From Leptofilum sp965223525 (lineage in GTDB: Bacteria; Chloroflexota; Anaerolineae; Promineifilales; Promineifilaceae), in the NCBI RefSeq assembly GCF_965223525.1, contig NZ_OZ245005.1, positions 1,364,001 through 1,428,000 of the forward strand: DNA of 64,000 nucleotides. Direction: 5' to 3'. This document shows positions 57,046 to 64,000 of this stretch, one piece after another. The translations under genes and the position numbers were made by a program. Every line of letters starts with the position of its first letter. The stretch's first letter is position 1. The notes under the pieces were generated by a model, which had not been told where the DNA came from, did no database searches, and worked only from the letters and a program-made list of their open reading frames with translations.

Positions 57046-57546
57046 TCACTTTAATCCAAGTGACAGATTGTAAATTGCAGAAATCAGGTTAAATCGCAAG
57101 CCAAATCGTTTGCGCCGATTGCGATATCGCTCTTTCAAAATACGAAATATCTTGAGCTTGCCAATCACGTGCTCGCCATAGATTCTGGCTTTCGCCAAGG
57201 CTCGATTCGCTGCTTTTTCCTCTTTGGTGAGAGGATGATGCTTTGACTTCTTTTTAGGTATCTTACTGTTGTTGTGAATCTCAACGATGCCTTGATATCC
57301 TGAATCAGCCAAGCATGTTATGGTTGGTATCATCCCTTGACAACTCTGTTTGAACAGCTTGAAATCATGTTTCTTGCCTTCACTAAAGGCTGTGGCCACA
57401 ATTTCCAGGGTTGCTAAGTTGACAATGACCTGTGCTTTTTGCGTGTGATACTTTTTCTTACCACTAAAATGTCTCTTTTGTTTTTTTGGGTCGTTCGATC
57501 GGTTGTTCTGTGGCATCAACAATAACAACCTCAATGAGCGTATCAT
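57046..57546 (-). CDS. IS5-family transposase, C-terminal frame (orfB)
   Basis: A 166-residue frame that overlaps orfA by about 80 bases. The second acidic residue is in TCLADSGYQGI and the third in ARIYGEHVIGKLKIFRIL, so the D and E of the DDE triad are here. GKKKYHTQKAQVIVN begins the core. It has no real start of its own and would be made as a fusion through a frameshift at the A7 run (CCCAAAAAAAC) near 57474-57486. Confidence 0.85.
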   Translation of the reverse strand: MIRSLRLLLLMPQNNRSNDPKKQKRHFSGKKKYHTQKAQVIVNLATLEIVATAFSEGKKHDFKLFKQSCQGMIPTITCLADSGYQGIVEIHNNSKIPKKKSKHHPLTKEEKAANRALAKARIYGEHVIGKLKIFRILKERYRNRRKRFGLRFNLISAIYNLSLGLK

Positions 57547-57862
57547 TTGTTTGCAGCTTTTTCTTGCTTGGTAATGTAAATTGGTCAGACGCGATCAGCG
57601 CATTTTCAACTTGTTGGATTATCCGACAAACAGCTGACTCGCTAATTCCATAAGCTTGGCCGATATGAAACTGGGTACGATATTCTCGCCAATACATCAG
57701 GGTCAACAAGAGCTGGTTGGCCCGTGATAATTTAGGTGGTATACCAAAGGTGGGCATTGTTTTTTCTAAAATTGCCACCATTTGCTTAAAGATTGGGTGT
57801 GGAACACCTGTTAACCGTTTAAATTTTGCATCGGATAGGTTTTGAATCTCAGCATATTTCAT
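57464..57862 (-). CDS. IS5-family transposase, N-terminal frame (orfA)
   Basis: A 132-residue frame that starts at ATG 57862 inside the element. The DNA-binding part shows KLSRANQLLLTLMYWREYRTQFHIGQAYGISESAVCRII, a helix-turn-helix of the HTH_Tnp_4 kind. VVIVDATEQPIERP holds the first D of the triad. It ends shortly past the A7 run. The arrangement fits programmed frameshifting known for IS427-type members, though an inactivating indel would look the same. Confidence 0.85.
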   Translation of the reverse strand: MKYAEIQNLSDAKFKRLTGVPHPIFKQMVAILEKTMPTFGIPPKLSRANQLLLTLMYWREYRTQFHIGQAYGISESAVCRIIQQVENALIASDQFTLPSKKKLQTNDTLIEVVIVDATEQPIERPKKTKETF

Positions 57863-57903
57863 CTAGCAATTATGCCTGATTTTTCACTTATGCAAGAGGT
57901 CTA

Positions 57904-59166
57904 TTAGTCTTTTGCATTCAGCTCCGCCAATCGCCGCCGCAAAAATCGCTTCTCGACGGCGTTTTGGCATAAATCCAGGGCGATAGTATACGCATCGTGG
58001 GCATCGTCGTAAAATCCGGCGCGGCGCAGCAGGTCAGCGCAGGCGGCATGGAACAGGTGATAATGATCCAGCGTCCCCGCTTCGGCCAATTCATCTAGCA
58101 GGGCTAGCCCGCGCATGGGGCCTTCGGCCATGGCGATGGCCACAGCCCAGTTGAGCATCACCACTGGCGAGTTGGTGTATTGCTGCAGGGCGCGGTAGAG
58201 GGCGGCAATTTGGGGCCAGTCAGTTTCTTGGGGTGTGGTGGCTTGGTCGTGCAGGGCAGCAATGGCAGCCTGAATTTGGTAGGGGCCGGGCTGTCCCATT
58301 TGTAAGGCGCGTTCGAGTACGGCCGTACCCACCTCAATCTGTTCCTGATCCCATAAGCTACGATTTTGCTCTTCCAGCAGGATAAGTTCGCCCGTGCTGC
58401 CCACACGAGCAGCGCGGCGGGCATCGTGCAGCAGCATGAGTGCCAGAAGCCCCAACGCCTCTGCATCTTCCTCCAGATTGGGATCATCCGCCAGCAGTTG
58501 ATTCAAAATCTGCGCCAGCCGAATCGCTTCGCTGGATAGCTCTTGCCGCACCAGGGCATCGCCGCTGCTGGCATTGTACCCTTCGTTAAAGATGAGGTAG
58601 AGCGCGGTGAGGACGGCGTTGAGCCGTTCTGGCAGCAGTTCGGTGGGCGGCACGCGGTAGGGAATGCCCGCCTGGGCAATCTTGCGTTTGGCGCGGACGA
58701 GCCGCTGAGCCATGGTGGGCACTGGAACGAGGAAGGCGGCGGCGATTTCGGCCGTTTCTAGCCCGCCGAGCGTCCGCAACGTGAGCGCCACCTGTGCCTC
58801 CAGCGACAGGGCGGGGTGGCAGCAGGTAAAGATGAGCTTGAGGCGTTCGTCAGGAATGCTGTCCATTTCGTACTCGTCAGGGTTTGCGGGTTTTTGCGTT
58901 AGGTCCACCAATTTCGGCTGCTTTTGCTCAAAGTTTTTGCGGCGGCGGATGCGGTCTATGGCTTTGTTGCGAGCAATGGTGGTAATCCATGCGCCGGGGT
59001 TTTTGGGACGGCCGTCCTTCGGCCATTTTTCCAGTGCGACGATGAGCGCATCTTGAAAGGCATCTTCAGCCAAATCAAAATCGTTCAGGTAGCTGATGAG
59101 TGCAGCCAGCACCCGGCCAGATTCTTCTCGGAACGTCCACTCAATCGTTTGGTGAATTGCTTCCAT
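57904..59166 (-). CDS. ECF sigma factor of the ECF42 group (SigJ-like with C-terminal extension)
   Basis: A 420-residue ECF sigma factor. Region sigma-2 is FDLAEDAFQDALIVALEKWPKDGRPKNPGAWITTIARNKAIDRIRR. Region sigma-4 is ALTLRTLGGLETAEIAAAFLVPVPTMAQRLVRAKRKI. The remaining 230 residues are a TPR-like helical C-terminal extension (ALYLIFNEGYNASSGDALVRQELSSEAIRL, AQILNQLLADDP). This is the layout of ECF42, which lacks an anti-sigma factor and lies beside genes for DGPF proteins, as here. The extension probably controls activity. The IS element inserted exactly at its stop codon, and the duplicated TTAG kept the stop. Confidence 0.92.
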   Translation of the reverse strand: MEAIHQTIEWTFREESGRVLAALISYLNDFDLAEDAFQDALIVALEKWPKDGRPKNPGAWITTIARNKAIDRIRRRKNFEQKQPKLVDLTQKPANPDEYEMDSIPDERLKLIFTCCHPALSLEAQVALTLRTLGGLETAEIAAAFLVPVPTMAQRLVRAKRKIAQAGIPYRVPPTELLPERLNAVLTALYLIFNEGYNASSGDALVRQELSSEAIRLAQILNQLLADDPNLEEDAEALGLLALMLLHDARRAARVGSTGELILLEEQNRSLWDQEQIEVGTAVLERALQMGQPGPYQIQAAIAALHDQATTPQETDWPQIAALYRALQQYTNSPVVMLNWAVAIAMAEGPMRGLALLDELAEAGTLDHYHLFHAACADLLRRAGFYDDAHDAYTIALDLCQNAVEKRFLRRRLAELNAKD

Positions 59167-59238
59167 AAACTTGGGAGACTAGCGATTAGAGATCGGAGAT
59201 TCTTGCGCCCAATCTCCAGTCTCTAACCTCCCAATCTC
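59166..59238. repeat. Word-like hairpin (GGGAGACTAGCGATTAGAGATCGGAGATT)
   Basis: GGGAGACTAGCGATTAGAGATCGGAGATTCTTGCG and CCCAATCTCCAGTCTCTAACCTCCC are inverted, in the spacer between the sigma gene and its DGPF partner. It may limit read-through. Confidence 0.5.
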
Positions 59239-59241
59239 TTA

Positions 59242-59589
59242 TTAAAATTCGACGACGGGACGTACTTCAACACAGCCTATCCCGACGGGCAATTTGGCAG
59301 CCATTTCTAATGCCTCTGCTTCGCTTTCGCAGTCAAGAATGTAGAAGCCACCAAGCTGTTCTTTGGTTTCGGCGAAGGGGCCATCGGTGGTGATGGTGGC
59401 CTGGTTGTTCTCAAAGCGGACGGTTTTGGACGTAGCGGTTGGGTGTAGGGCGTCGCCAGTAGGTTTCATTCCCCTACTTTCTGCCTCGGCACCCCAATTT
59501 TGGTGGGCCACCATCAATGCTTGCCAATCTTCTGGCTTGGCATCTTCGATTAATTTTTCATCATTGTAAATTAAGAGGATGTATCTCAT
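59242..59589 (-). CDS. DGPF domain (YCII-related) protein, partner of ECF42
   Basis: A 115-residue protein with the DGPF motif in TTDGPFAETKEQLGGFYILDCESEAEALEMAAKLP, followed by the VEVRPVVEF end. It starts at ATG 59589 with AGGAGAT before it; the longer frame to 59640 runs into a REP-like element and is rejected. DGPF proteins are typical targets or partners of ECF42 sigma factors; their molecular role is unknown. The second DGPF gene is upstream. Confidence 0.9.
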   Translation of the reverse strand: MRYILLIYNDEKLIEDAKPEDWQALMVAHQNWGAEAESRGMKPTGDALHPTATSKTVRFENNQATITTDGPFAETKEQLGGFYILDCESEAEALEMAAKLPVGIGCVEVRPVVEF

Positions 59590-59616
59590 GTTGATCTCCT
59601 TACTATCTTTGCTGGT

Positions 59617-59690
59617 TGTCATGCCTGCGAAGGCAGGCATCCACCTTTAGTATTGGAATGGATTCCGACCTGCGCGGGAATAACAGGTTC
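59617..59690. repeat. REP-like hairpin pair (TGTCATGCCTGCGAAGGCAGGCAT family)
   Basis: ATGCCTGC/GCAGGCAT pair with a GAAG centre; then GGAATGGATTCCGACC and GCGCGGGAATAAC follow. This matches the widespread REP text that spuriously translates as MPAFAGMT and VIPAQAGI. A relative is at 5643-5670. Confidence 0.65.
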
Positions 59691-59700
59691 GGTTGAGTTC

Positions 59701-60054
59701 TTACCCTTCAAATTCCCAGAGGGGACGGATTTCGATGCTGCCGTCGCGCGCGCCTGGGATTTTGGCTGCCCATTTAATCGCTTCATCCAGATTTTCGCAA
59801 TCCAGTAGATAGTAGCCGCCAAGCTGCTCTTTGGTTTCGGCGAAGGGGCCATCGGTGCTGGTGGTTTGGCCATTGCGTACGCGCACAGTGGTAGCGGCGG
59901 TTGTGGGATGCAGTGCTTCGCCACCCAGCATCACGCCTGCTTCGCGCACTTCGTTGGTAAAGTTGAAATAGGCACCCATATTTGCCTGTTGCTGTTCTTC
60001 GTTGCGTTGTGCATCCTGTTGCTCATTGGTGTAAATCAGTAATAAATATCGCAT
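59701..60054 (-). CDS. DGPF domain (YCII-related) protein, second copy
   Basis: A 117-residue paralogue of the previous gene: MRYLLLIYTNEQQDAQ at the start, a FTNEVREAGVMLGGEALHPTTAATTVRV middle, then STDGPFAETKEQLGGYYLLDCENLDEAIKWAAKIP and the IEIRPLWEF end. AGGAGAG lies seven bases before the ATG. It is likely the first gene of the DGPF-DGPF-ECF42 unit. The two DGPF proteins may form a heterodimer; that is inference. Confidence 0.9.
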   Translation of the reverse strand: MRYLLLIYTNEQQDAQRNEEQQQANMGAYFNFTNEVREAGVMLGGEALHPTTAATTVRVRNGQTTSTDGPFAETKEQLGGYYLLDCENLDEAIKWAAKIPGARDGSIEIRPLWEFEG

Positions 60055-60352
60055 TTTGCTCTCCTTAGAGTTGTTTTGGCATTTGTATGCCTGTTTTGCT
60101 TATACGACGAATAGTTGTTAGTAAGATCGACAGCTTTGAAAAAATGATCTAAAGCTGACCCAATGAAGGACAGAATTGAGTACCTGAGTAACCTAAGGCT
60201 GTGTACTAGAGCCTCTGTTTTGCTATTTCCCTACTAATTATACTCAAGGCAAAGTGGGATGTGCCCACTATTCGATTTTCAGCGGTGAATTGTGTGAATG
60301 CACCTGGGTTACACAAACATGGCGAATAAAGATTTTGGATTGGAGGTAAATG
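60055..60352. other. 298-bp spacer between the DGPF and CPBP genes
   Basis: It holds divergent promoters; no gene or hairpin of note is visible. GGAGG lies at 60342-60346 for the next gene on the plus strand. No ECF-type promoter pair could be identified by eye. Confidence 0.35.
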
Positions 60353-61282
60353 ATGAATGAAGTGGCAAAAACAACATTGGAGAATCAAAACACTGAGATT
60401 AATTGGCGGCATATAACACTCTTTTCGGGGCTTGCTTACCTTTTTTCCTGGGCTTATTGGTTGCCACCTCTTTGGCCGCAGATAGGTGAGTTGTTACGCA
60501 ACGGCCGTACGCCAGAGAACATTACAGAAGTCGCGGGCGCTTATTTTGTGCTGGGTATGTTCGGCCCGATGTTGGCAGCTTTGGTTATGCGCCTTTTTGT
60601 CAGCCGCGAGGGGCTACGTGGCTCTGTTGGCTTTAAGCGTAAACCGCGCTTCTATCTGATTGCATGGTTAGCGCCTGCACTCTTTGTGCTAATTTTGATT
60701 TTGTTTAACCATGTCGCTGGCATTGGGCGATTTTCACCTGAGGGACAGCCACCATTGTGGCAATCTCTCCCTCAAATGCTCTTTATCGGCGTCGCCATTA
60801 CCACTGTGTTGGCTTTTGGCGAGGAATATGGCTGGCGTGGGTATCTATTACCTCGCTTGCTGCCATTGGGCGAGGTGAAAGGAACGCTGGTTTTAGGCCT
60901 GATTTGGGCATTTTGGCACCTGCCACCCCTAATTGCTGGCTTAAATTATCCCGGTGTCCATCCCGTTTTGGCGATTGCTGTTTTTTGTTTTACCGTGATT
61001 TTGCTCTCTTTTCCTTTTACCTGGCTGCATCTGAGTGCCGGTGGCAGCGTGCTGCTGGCAGCAATTTTACATGCTTCTTTTAACACATTTGTAGATAGTT
61101 ACACTAGCGTTTCGTATATTCCAGAGGGCAATGTCTTGCTCACCAACGGCGTAGGCTTGGTCTCTGGTGGTATGTTGTTGATTATGGTTTTGTTGGTCTA
61201 CTTTGTTTTTAAGCGGAATCGTGGAGTTGAAAGGCACAAGGTATCGGCGTCGGCTTCAGCTTTGAGGGAGTCTGTGTCGTAG
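60353..61282 (+). CDS. CPBP family (CAAX/Abi) intramembrane metalloprotease
   Basis: A 309-residue membrane protein with about eight helices. The catalytic motifs are EEYGWRGYLLPRL (EExxxR), GLIWAFWHLPPL (FxxxH) and a later LAAILHASFNTF (HxxxN). These define the CPBP (type II CAAX prenyl protease, Abi) family, whose bacterial members process peptides or give self-immunity to bacteriocins. No bacteriocin gene adjoins it. ATG 60353 has the better spacing from GGAGG than ATG 60350. The tail is short and basic. Confidence 0.9.
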   Translation: MNEVAKTTLENQNTEINWRHITLFSGLAYLFSWAYWLPPLWPQIGELLRNGRTPENITEVAGAYFVLGMFGPMLAALVMRLFVSREGLRGSVGFKRKPRFYLIAWLAPALFVLILILFNHVAGIGRFSPEGQPPLWQSLPQMLFIGVAITTVLAFGEEYGWRGYLLPRLLPLGEVKGTLVLGLIWAFWHLPPLIAGLNYPGVHPVLAIAVFCFTVILLSFPFTWLHLSAGGSVLLAAILHASFNTFVDSYTSVSYIPEGNVLLTNGVGLVSGGMLLIMVLLVYFVFKRNRGVERHKVSASASALRESVS

Positions 61283-61354
61283 GGCGACCCGGCGGCAGCG
61301 GGTTTGCCGTTGCATTTTGTTTTCCTTTTGTGTGTGGCGTGGTACTGTTTGTAG

Positions 61355-63544
61355 ATGCAGGCTCAAATGGTTAGTTTACTGCCGTTTTCAACCAGAAAGT
61401 CGCAAATTATAAGAGTTATCGTTATTGGCTCTACCCTTTTGTTGCTGGGGCTTATCTTGTTACGTGGGCATTATGTCTACCAAAGCTTGCTCACTGAAGA
61501 ATCCCAAAAATGGCGGCTCTATCTAAAGACCTTTTCCTTTTTGATTGCGCCCATTGCGCTGGCTGGATTTAGCTTTTTTGTTTGGTTGAGACGGCCGTTT
61601 GACCTTACCGTACTCTATTTTGTTGCTTGGCAACAGCTTATGGTTTATGGGCTTGTTGTGCCGCTTCAGTTTGAGCCACACCCCGATTTTAATACCTACA
61701 TCGTCGGCACTATCCTTGCCTATCTGGCCGCCACCTTGATCGTTTTTCATCTGCATCTAACAGAAATTTACAAGCAGCAGGCCGAAAAGTTACGCCGCGT
61801 CAAATTGTGGCTTTATGGATTGGCAACCTTGCTGGTCGTCATCTGGTGGGCTCAATTTATTATCCAGGCCGAGCGTAGCTTTGTTTTGCAGCAACTTTTG
61901 ACAAGTTTTTTTCTGCTTGCCTGTTTAATAGGCATTGCCATTTCAGTCCAGGCCTGGCGCAAGGGCTCTGTGACTATTCGACGGCGGCTGCGCTTGGCAT
62001 TGGTGGGCTCTTCGTTAAGCATGGCTTTGTTAATATTCGCCTACCTGCTGCCCTTTATCTTTGGCGGCATTGCCTACTTGGGAGATGAGCTGCTCGTTCT
62101 AATTTTGTTGCTCATTCCCATTTCTTATGGCGCAGCGATTTTTCGGGATGGTTTTTGGGCAATGGAGCGCATATTGAACCGCACCATTGTTCATTTGCTC
62201 CTGTTGGGCGTGTTGGCCTTCCTCTTTTTGGGCGTTGCTTTTGTTTTGCCCCGCGTTTTGCCACTTTCTTGGGTAGAAGCCCCATTTACCTGGGGATTGG
62301 TTACATTGGTTACGGCAGTTCTCTTCACACCCTTGCGCCACTTTTTGCAACAATTGGTGGATCGTCTACTTTACGGTGGCTGGTACGATTATCAATCTGT
62401 TATTAAAGCCGTTGGCCATCAGCTAAATAATAAAGTCGAAATTGATGAATTGGCAGAACTTTTGGTGGATCGCTTGCAAGAAATATTGCACTTGGATGGC
62501 GCGGCCTTTTACTTACGTGAAGGCCAACAATTGCAGCCTGTACGGGCTAGGGGTGTTTTGTCAGCGGCAACGGCGTTGATGATGAATGCAACGGCCGTAA
62601 AAACCCTCCAGCTAAAAAAACGAGCCACCTTTGCCCGCGATTTGCCCTCCCTCCCAGAAAATGGAGCCGATCTTTGGGTGCCACTTGTGCAAAACGACAG
62701 GCTGACGGGCCTGTTGCTTTTGGGCAAACGATTTGGCGAGGAGACTTTGCCAGAAAATGATTGTGATTTGCTGCAAACGATTGCTTGGCAAGCAGCCGTT
62801 TCGCTGGAAAATATTCATCTTGTGCAAAACCTGTCTAACCGGGCGGCCGAGATTGACCAACTTTATCATCAAGTCGTCTCCAGCCGTGAAGATGAGCGCA
62901 AACGATTGGCACGCGAACTGCACGATCAAGTCATTCAAGACCTTATTTATTTGCACCAGGTGACGGGCATTGTCAGCAAAAACAGCCAAGAAAGTGAAGC
63001 GGAAACCATTGCCTTTGTCCGTCAACAGTTGCAACAGATTGTTGATGCCTTGCGTACCATCTGTACTGAACTGCGCCCTACTGCGTTGGACGACTTAAGC
63101 TTGCGTTTAGCCGTACAAGGTTTTGTTGAGACCCTCAACAGGAACAGTCATCCGCAAACCCAGCTAACCATAGCCGGTGATGATATGGCTTTAGCAGAGC
63201 CATTAGCCGACGAGGTTGCTCTGACTGTTTTTCGCGCCATTCAAGAAGCCGTGCGGAACGCTTTGGCTCACGCCCAGGCAAGCAAAATTACGGTTGATTT
63301 GGCAATAGAATCAACACAGATAAACGTTGTGGTTGCTGACGATGGGATCGGTTTTAGGCTGCCTTCCAATGGCAGCGGGATGGTAAAAGAAGGTCATTTT
63401 GGCCTTGCAGGGATGCAGGAGCGGGTGCAGGGTATTGGGGGTGAGATGGCTTTGCAAACGGCCGTAAATGGCGGCACAACCATCACCATTACTGCACCTG
63501 TCATCCCACAGACCGAACCTTACTCATCCAGAGCCACCAACTGA
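61355..63544 (+). CDS. Multi-pass sensor histidine kinase with GAF domain (NarX/DegS class)
   Basis: A 729-residue kinase. Its first 330 residues hold about nine membrane helices. A GAF domain follows (about 355-495; LAELLVDRLQEILHLDGAAFYL). The HisKA_3 helix has DERKRLARELHDQVIQDL with the phospho-acceptor H523. The HATPase domain has EAVRNALAHAQASKITVDL, VADDGIGFRLP and HFGLAGMQERV. This is the class that pairs with NarL/LuxR response regulators, one of which is encoded convergently and overlaps its 3' end by 25 bases. ATG 61355 has no clear ribosome site, so the start could be the ATG at 61367. Confidence 0.9.
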   Translation: MQAQMVSLLPFSTRKSQIIRVIVIGSTLLLLGLILLRGHYVYQSLLTEESQKWRLYLKTFSFLIAPIALAGFSFFVWLRRPFDLTVLYFVAWQQLMVYGLVVPLQFEPHPDFNTYIVGTILAYLAATLIVFHLHLTEIYKQQAEKLRRVKLWLYGLATLLVVIWWAQFIIQAERSFVLQQLLTSFFLLACLIGIAISVQAWRKGSVTIRRRLRLALVGSSLSMALLIFAYLLPFIFGGIAYLGDELLVLILLLIPISYGAAIFRDGFWAMERILNRTIVHLLLLGVLAFLFLGVAFVLPRVLPLSWVEAPFTWGLVTLVTAVLFTPLRHFLQQLVDRLLYGGWYDYQSVIKAVGHQLNNKVEIDELAELLVDRLQEILHLDGAAFYLREGQQLQPVRARGVLSAATALMMNATAVKTLQLKKRATFARDLPSLPENGADLWVPLVQNDRLTGLLLLGKRFGEETLPENDCDLLQTIAWQAAVSLENIHLVQNLSNRAAEIDQLYHQVVSSREDERKRLARELHDQVIQDLIYLHQVTGIVSKNSQESEAETIAFVRQQLQQIVDALRTICTELRPTALDDLSLRLAVQGFVETLNRNSHPQTQLTIAGDDMALAEPLADEVALTVFRAIQEAVRNALAHAQASKITVDLAIESTQINVVVADDGIGFRLPSNGSGMVKEGHFGLAGMQERVQGIGGEMALQTAVNGGTTITITAPVIPQTEPYSSRATN

Positions 63545-64000
63545 TGTTTGATAGCCCATAAAACAGCTTCAACGCGCGTTTCCACCCCCAGCTTGTCCAT
63601 GATGCGCCCCACATAATTTTTAACCGTTTGCTCCGTCACGGTCAGGCTTTGTGCAATCTGGGCATTTCGGTAGCCAGAAGCCATCAAAATGAGCGTTTCA
63701 CATTCGCGGGCTGTCAGCGGCTGGGCATCTTTGGTTGCATCACGCTGCGCCGATTGTAGCAGCACGTCCAACACGCGGGGAGATAGCCACCTGCCACCCT
63801 GGGCAACACTGTAGATAGCCTGAATGAGGTCCGCGGGCGGATCATCTTTTAGCACATAGCCAACGGCTCCCACATCCAGCAACCCCACCACATACTCTTG
63901 CCGACGATAGGCTGAGAGAATAACTATTTTTAAGCCCGGCATGGCCTCAACTAAGCTTTTTGTTGTTCTTAGCACATTATGATTCGGCATATGGGCATCT
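63520..64000 (-). CDS. Partial LuxR/NarL-type response regulator
   Basis: The C-terminal 160 residues of a response regulator; the gene continues past the right edge. The window's first codons read D-A-H-M-P, the (D)xxMP stretch where the D is the likely phospho-acceptor. The receiver end has GLKIVILSAYRRQEYVVGLLDVGAVGYVLKDDPPADLIQAI. A GerE/LuxR helix-turn-helix follows with LTARECETLILMASGYRNAQIAQSLTVTEQTVKNYVGRIMDKLGV. It ends within the end of the histidine kinase gene on the other strand. The two are the obvious pair, though they lie tail to tail and not in one operon. Confidence 0.9.
   Translation of the reverse strand, partial: DAHMPNHNVLRTTKSLVEAMPGLKIVILSAYRRQEYVVGLLDVGAVGYVLKDDPPADLIQAIYSVAQGGRWLSPRVLDVLLQSAQRDATKDAQPLTARECETLILMASGYRNAQIAQSLTVTEQTVKNYVGRIMDKLGVETRVEAVLWAIKHQLVALDE

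Larger units (their letters stand above)
57029..57903 (-). mobile_element. IS5-family insertion sequence (875 bp) with TTAG target duplication
   Basis: The ends are imperfect inverted repeats: TAGACTTCTTGCAAAAGT at the left and TAGACCTCTTGCATAAGT (reverse strand) at the right. The 4-bp direct repeat TTAG flanks them at 57025-57028 and 57904-57907. Inside are two overlapping frames of one DDE transposase (57464-57862 and 57046-57546), as in the IS427-like group of the IS5 family. The right TTAG contains the stop codon of the sigma factor gene. GC content is low and ACGGCCGT is absent, in line with recent arrival. Confidence 0.88.
172..63466. repeat. Highly iterated palindrome ACGGCCGT (dispersed through the window)
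   Basis: The 8-bp palindrome ACGGCCGT, most often extended to AACGGCCGTT, recurs about 85-90 times by manual scan, near one per 720 bp. Chance at this base composition predicts about one. Examples start at about 172, 1824, 7748, 10482, 19819, 23378, 26815, 31780, 40197, 42284, 50374 and 62590. Most copies are inside genes and are read in different frames as Thr-Ala-Val, Asn-Gly-Arg or Arg-Pro; some are intergenic. The pattern is like the cyanobacterial HIP1 octamer (GCGATCGC) in behaviour, though not in sequence. No copy is seen in 37500-40150, in 48600-50330 or in the IS at 57029-57903. The span given is first to last copy, not a continuous repeat. Confidence 0.95.

Overview
The window is about 64 kb of bacterial chromosome of roughly 53% GC. 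It looks like a member of the Chloroflexota, probably from the Anaerolineae/Ardenticatenia side. This is an inference from gene content: a YukD-like ubiquitin-fold protein with its own enzymes, many PrsW-like membrane proteins, PknB-type kinases with lipoprotein-like ectodomains, secreted proteins carrying a YLPLIL-type motif, and ECF42/DGPF modules. No rRNA gene is present to prove it.

The centrepiece is a nine-gene minus-strand cluster at 9253-18914 that reads as a complete bacterial ubiquitin-like conjugation system. In transcription order it encodes a dynamin-like GTPase, an uncharacterised two-domain protein, an E1-like adenylating enzyme, a ubiquitin-like modifier ending in a bare C-terminal glycine, an E2 conjugating enzyme with an HPN motif and active-site cysteine, two JAMM isopeptidases (one membrane-anchored with an outer Ig-like domain), and two RING-like treble-clef proteins (one membrane-anchored). 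Three of the products share a short PLTIT/PVTIT motif. The composition suggests protein modification carried out at a membrane.

Layout: 1-9171 holds a truncated WecA/TagO-like gene, upp, ruvB plus a DUF2905 gene, two CorC/HlyC-type transporters, an M32 carboxypeptidase and a photolyase. After the ubiquitin-like cluster, 19265-30159 is mainly envelope functions: an acetyltransferase, a large secreted repeat protein, two PrsW-family proteins (one with its catalytic residues lost), an HtrA-like lipoprotein protease and an ArsA-type ATPase. Then come queA, a three-gene ABC-2 exporter, a HisN-like phosphatase, a phosphoesterase and a second acetyltransferase. An AT-rich island of two membrane genes follows (38160-39970), then a PKD/CAP secreted protein, a sulfurtransferase, a membrane GAF-HTH regulator, ftsH and a Ser/Thr kinase. 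tRNA-His and tRNA-Arg precede an AT-rich HEPN-like gene. A TPP riboswitch controls a thiamine pyrophosphokinase and is followed by a thiamine-binding lipoprotein. The right end has a second kinase with an NBR1-like Ig domain, rlmN, an orphan EAD7-like protein, an IS5-family element, an ECF42 sigma factor with two DGPF partners, a CPBP protease, a histidine kinase and a partial response regulator.

Two genome-scale signatures run through the window. The 8-bp palindrome ACGGCCGT occurs about 85-90 times by eye, where about one is expected; it lies in and between genes and is absent from the AT-rich genes and the IS. Many intergenic gaps also hold hairpins built from a few recurring word-like phrases.
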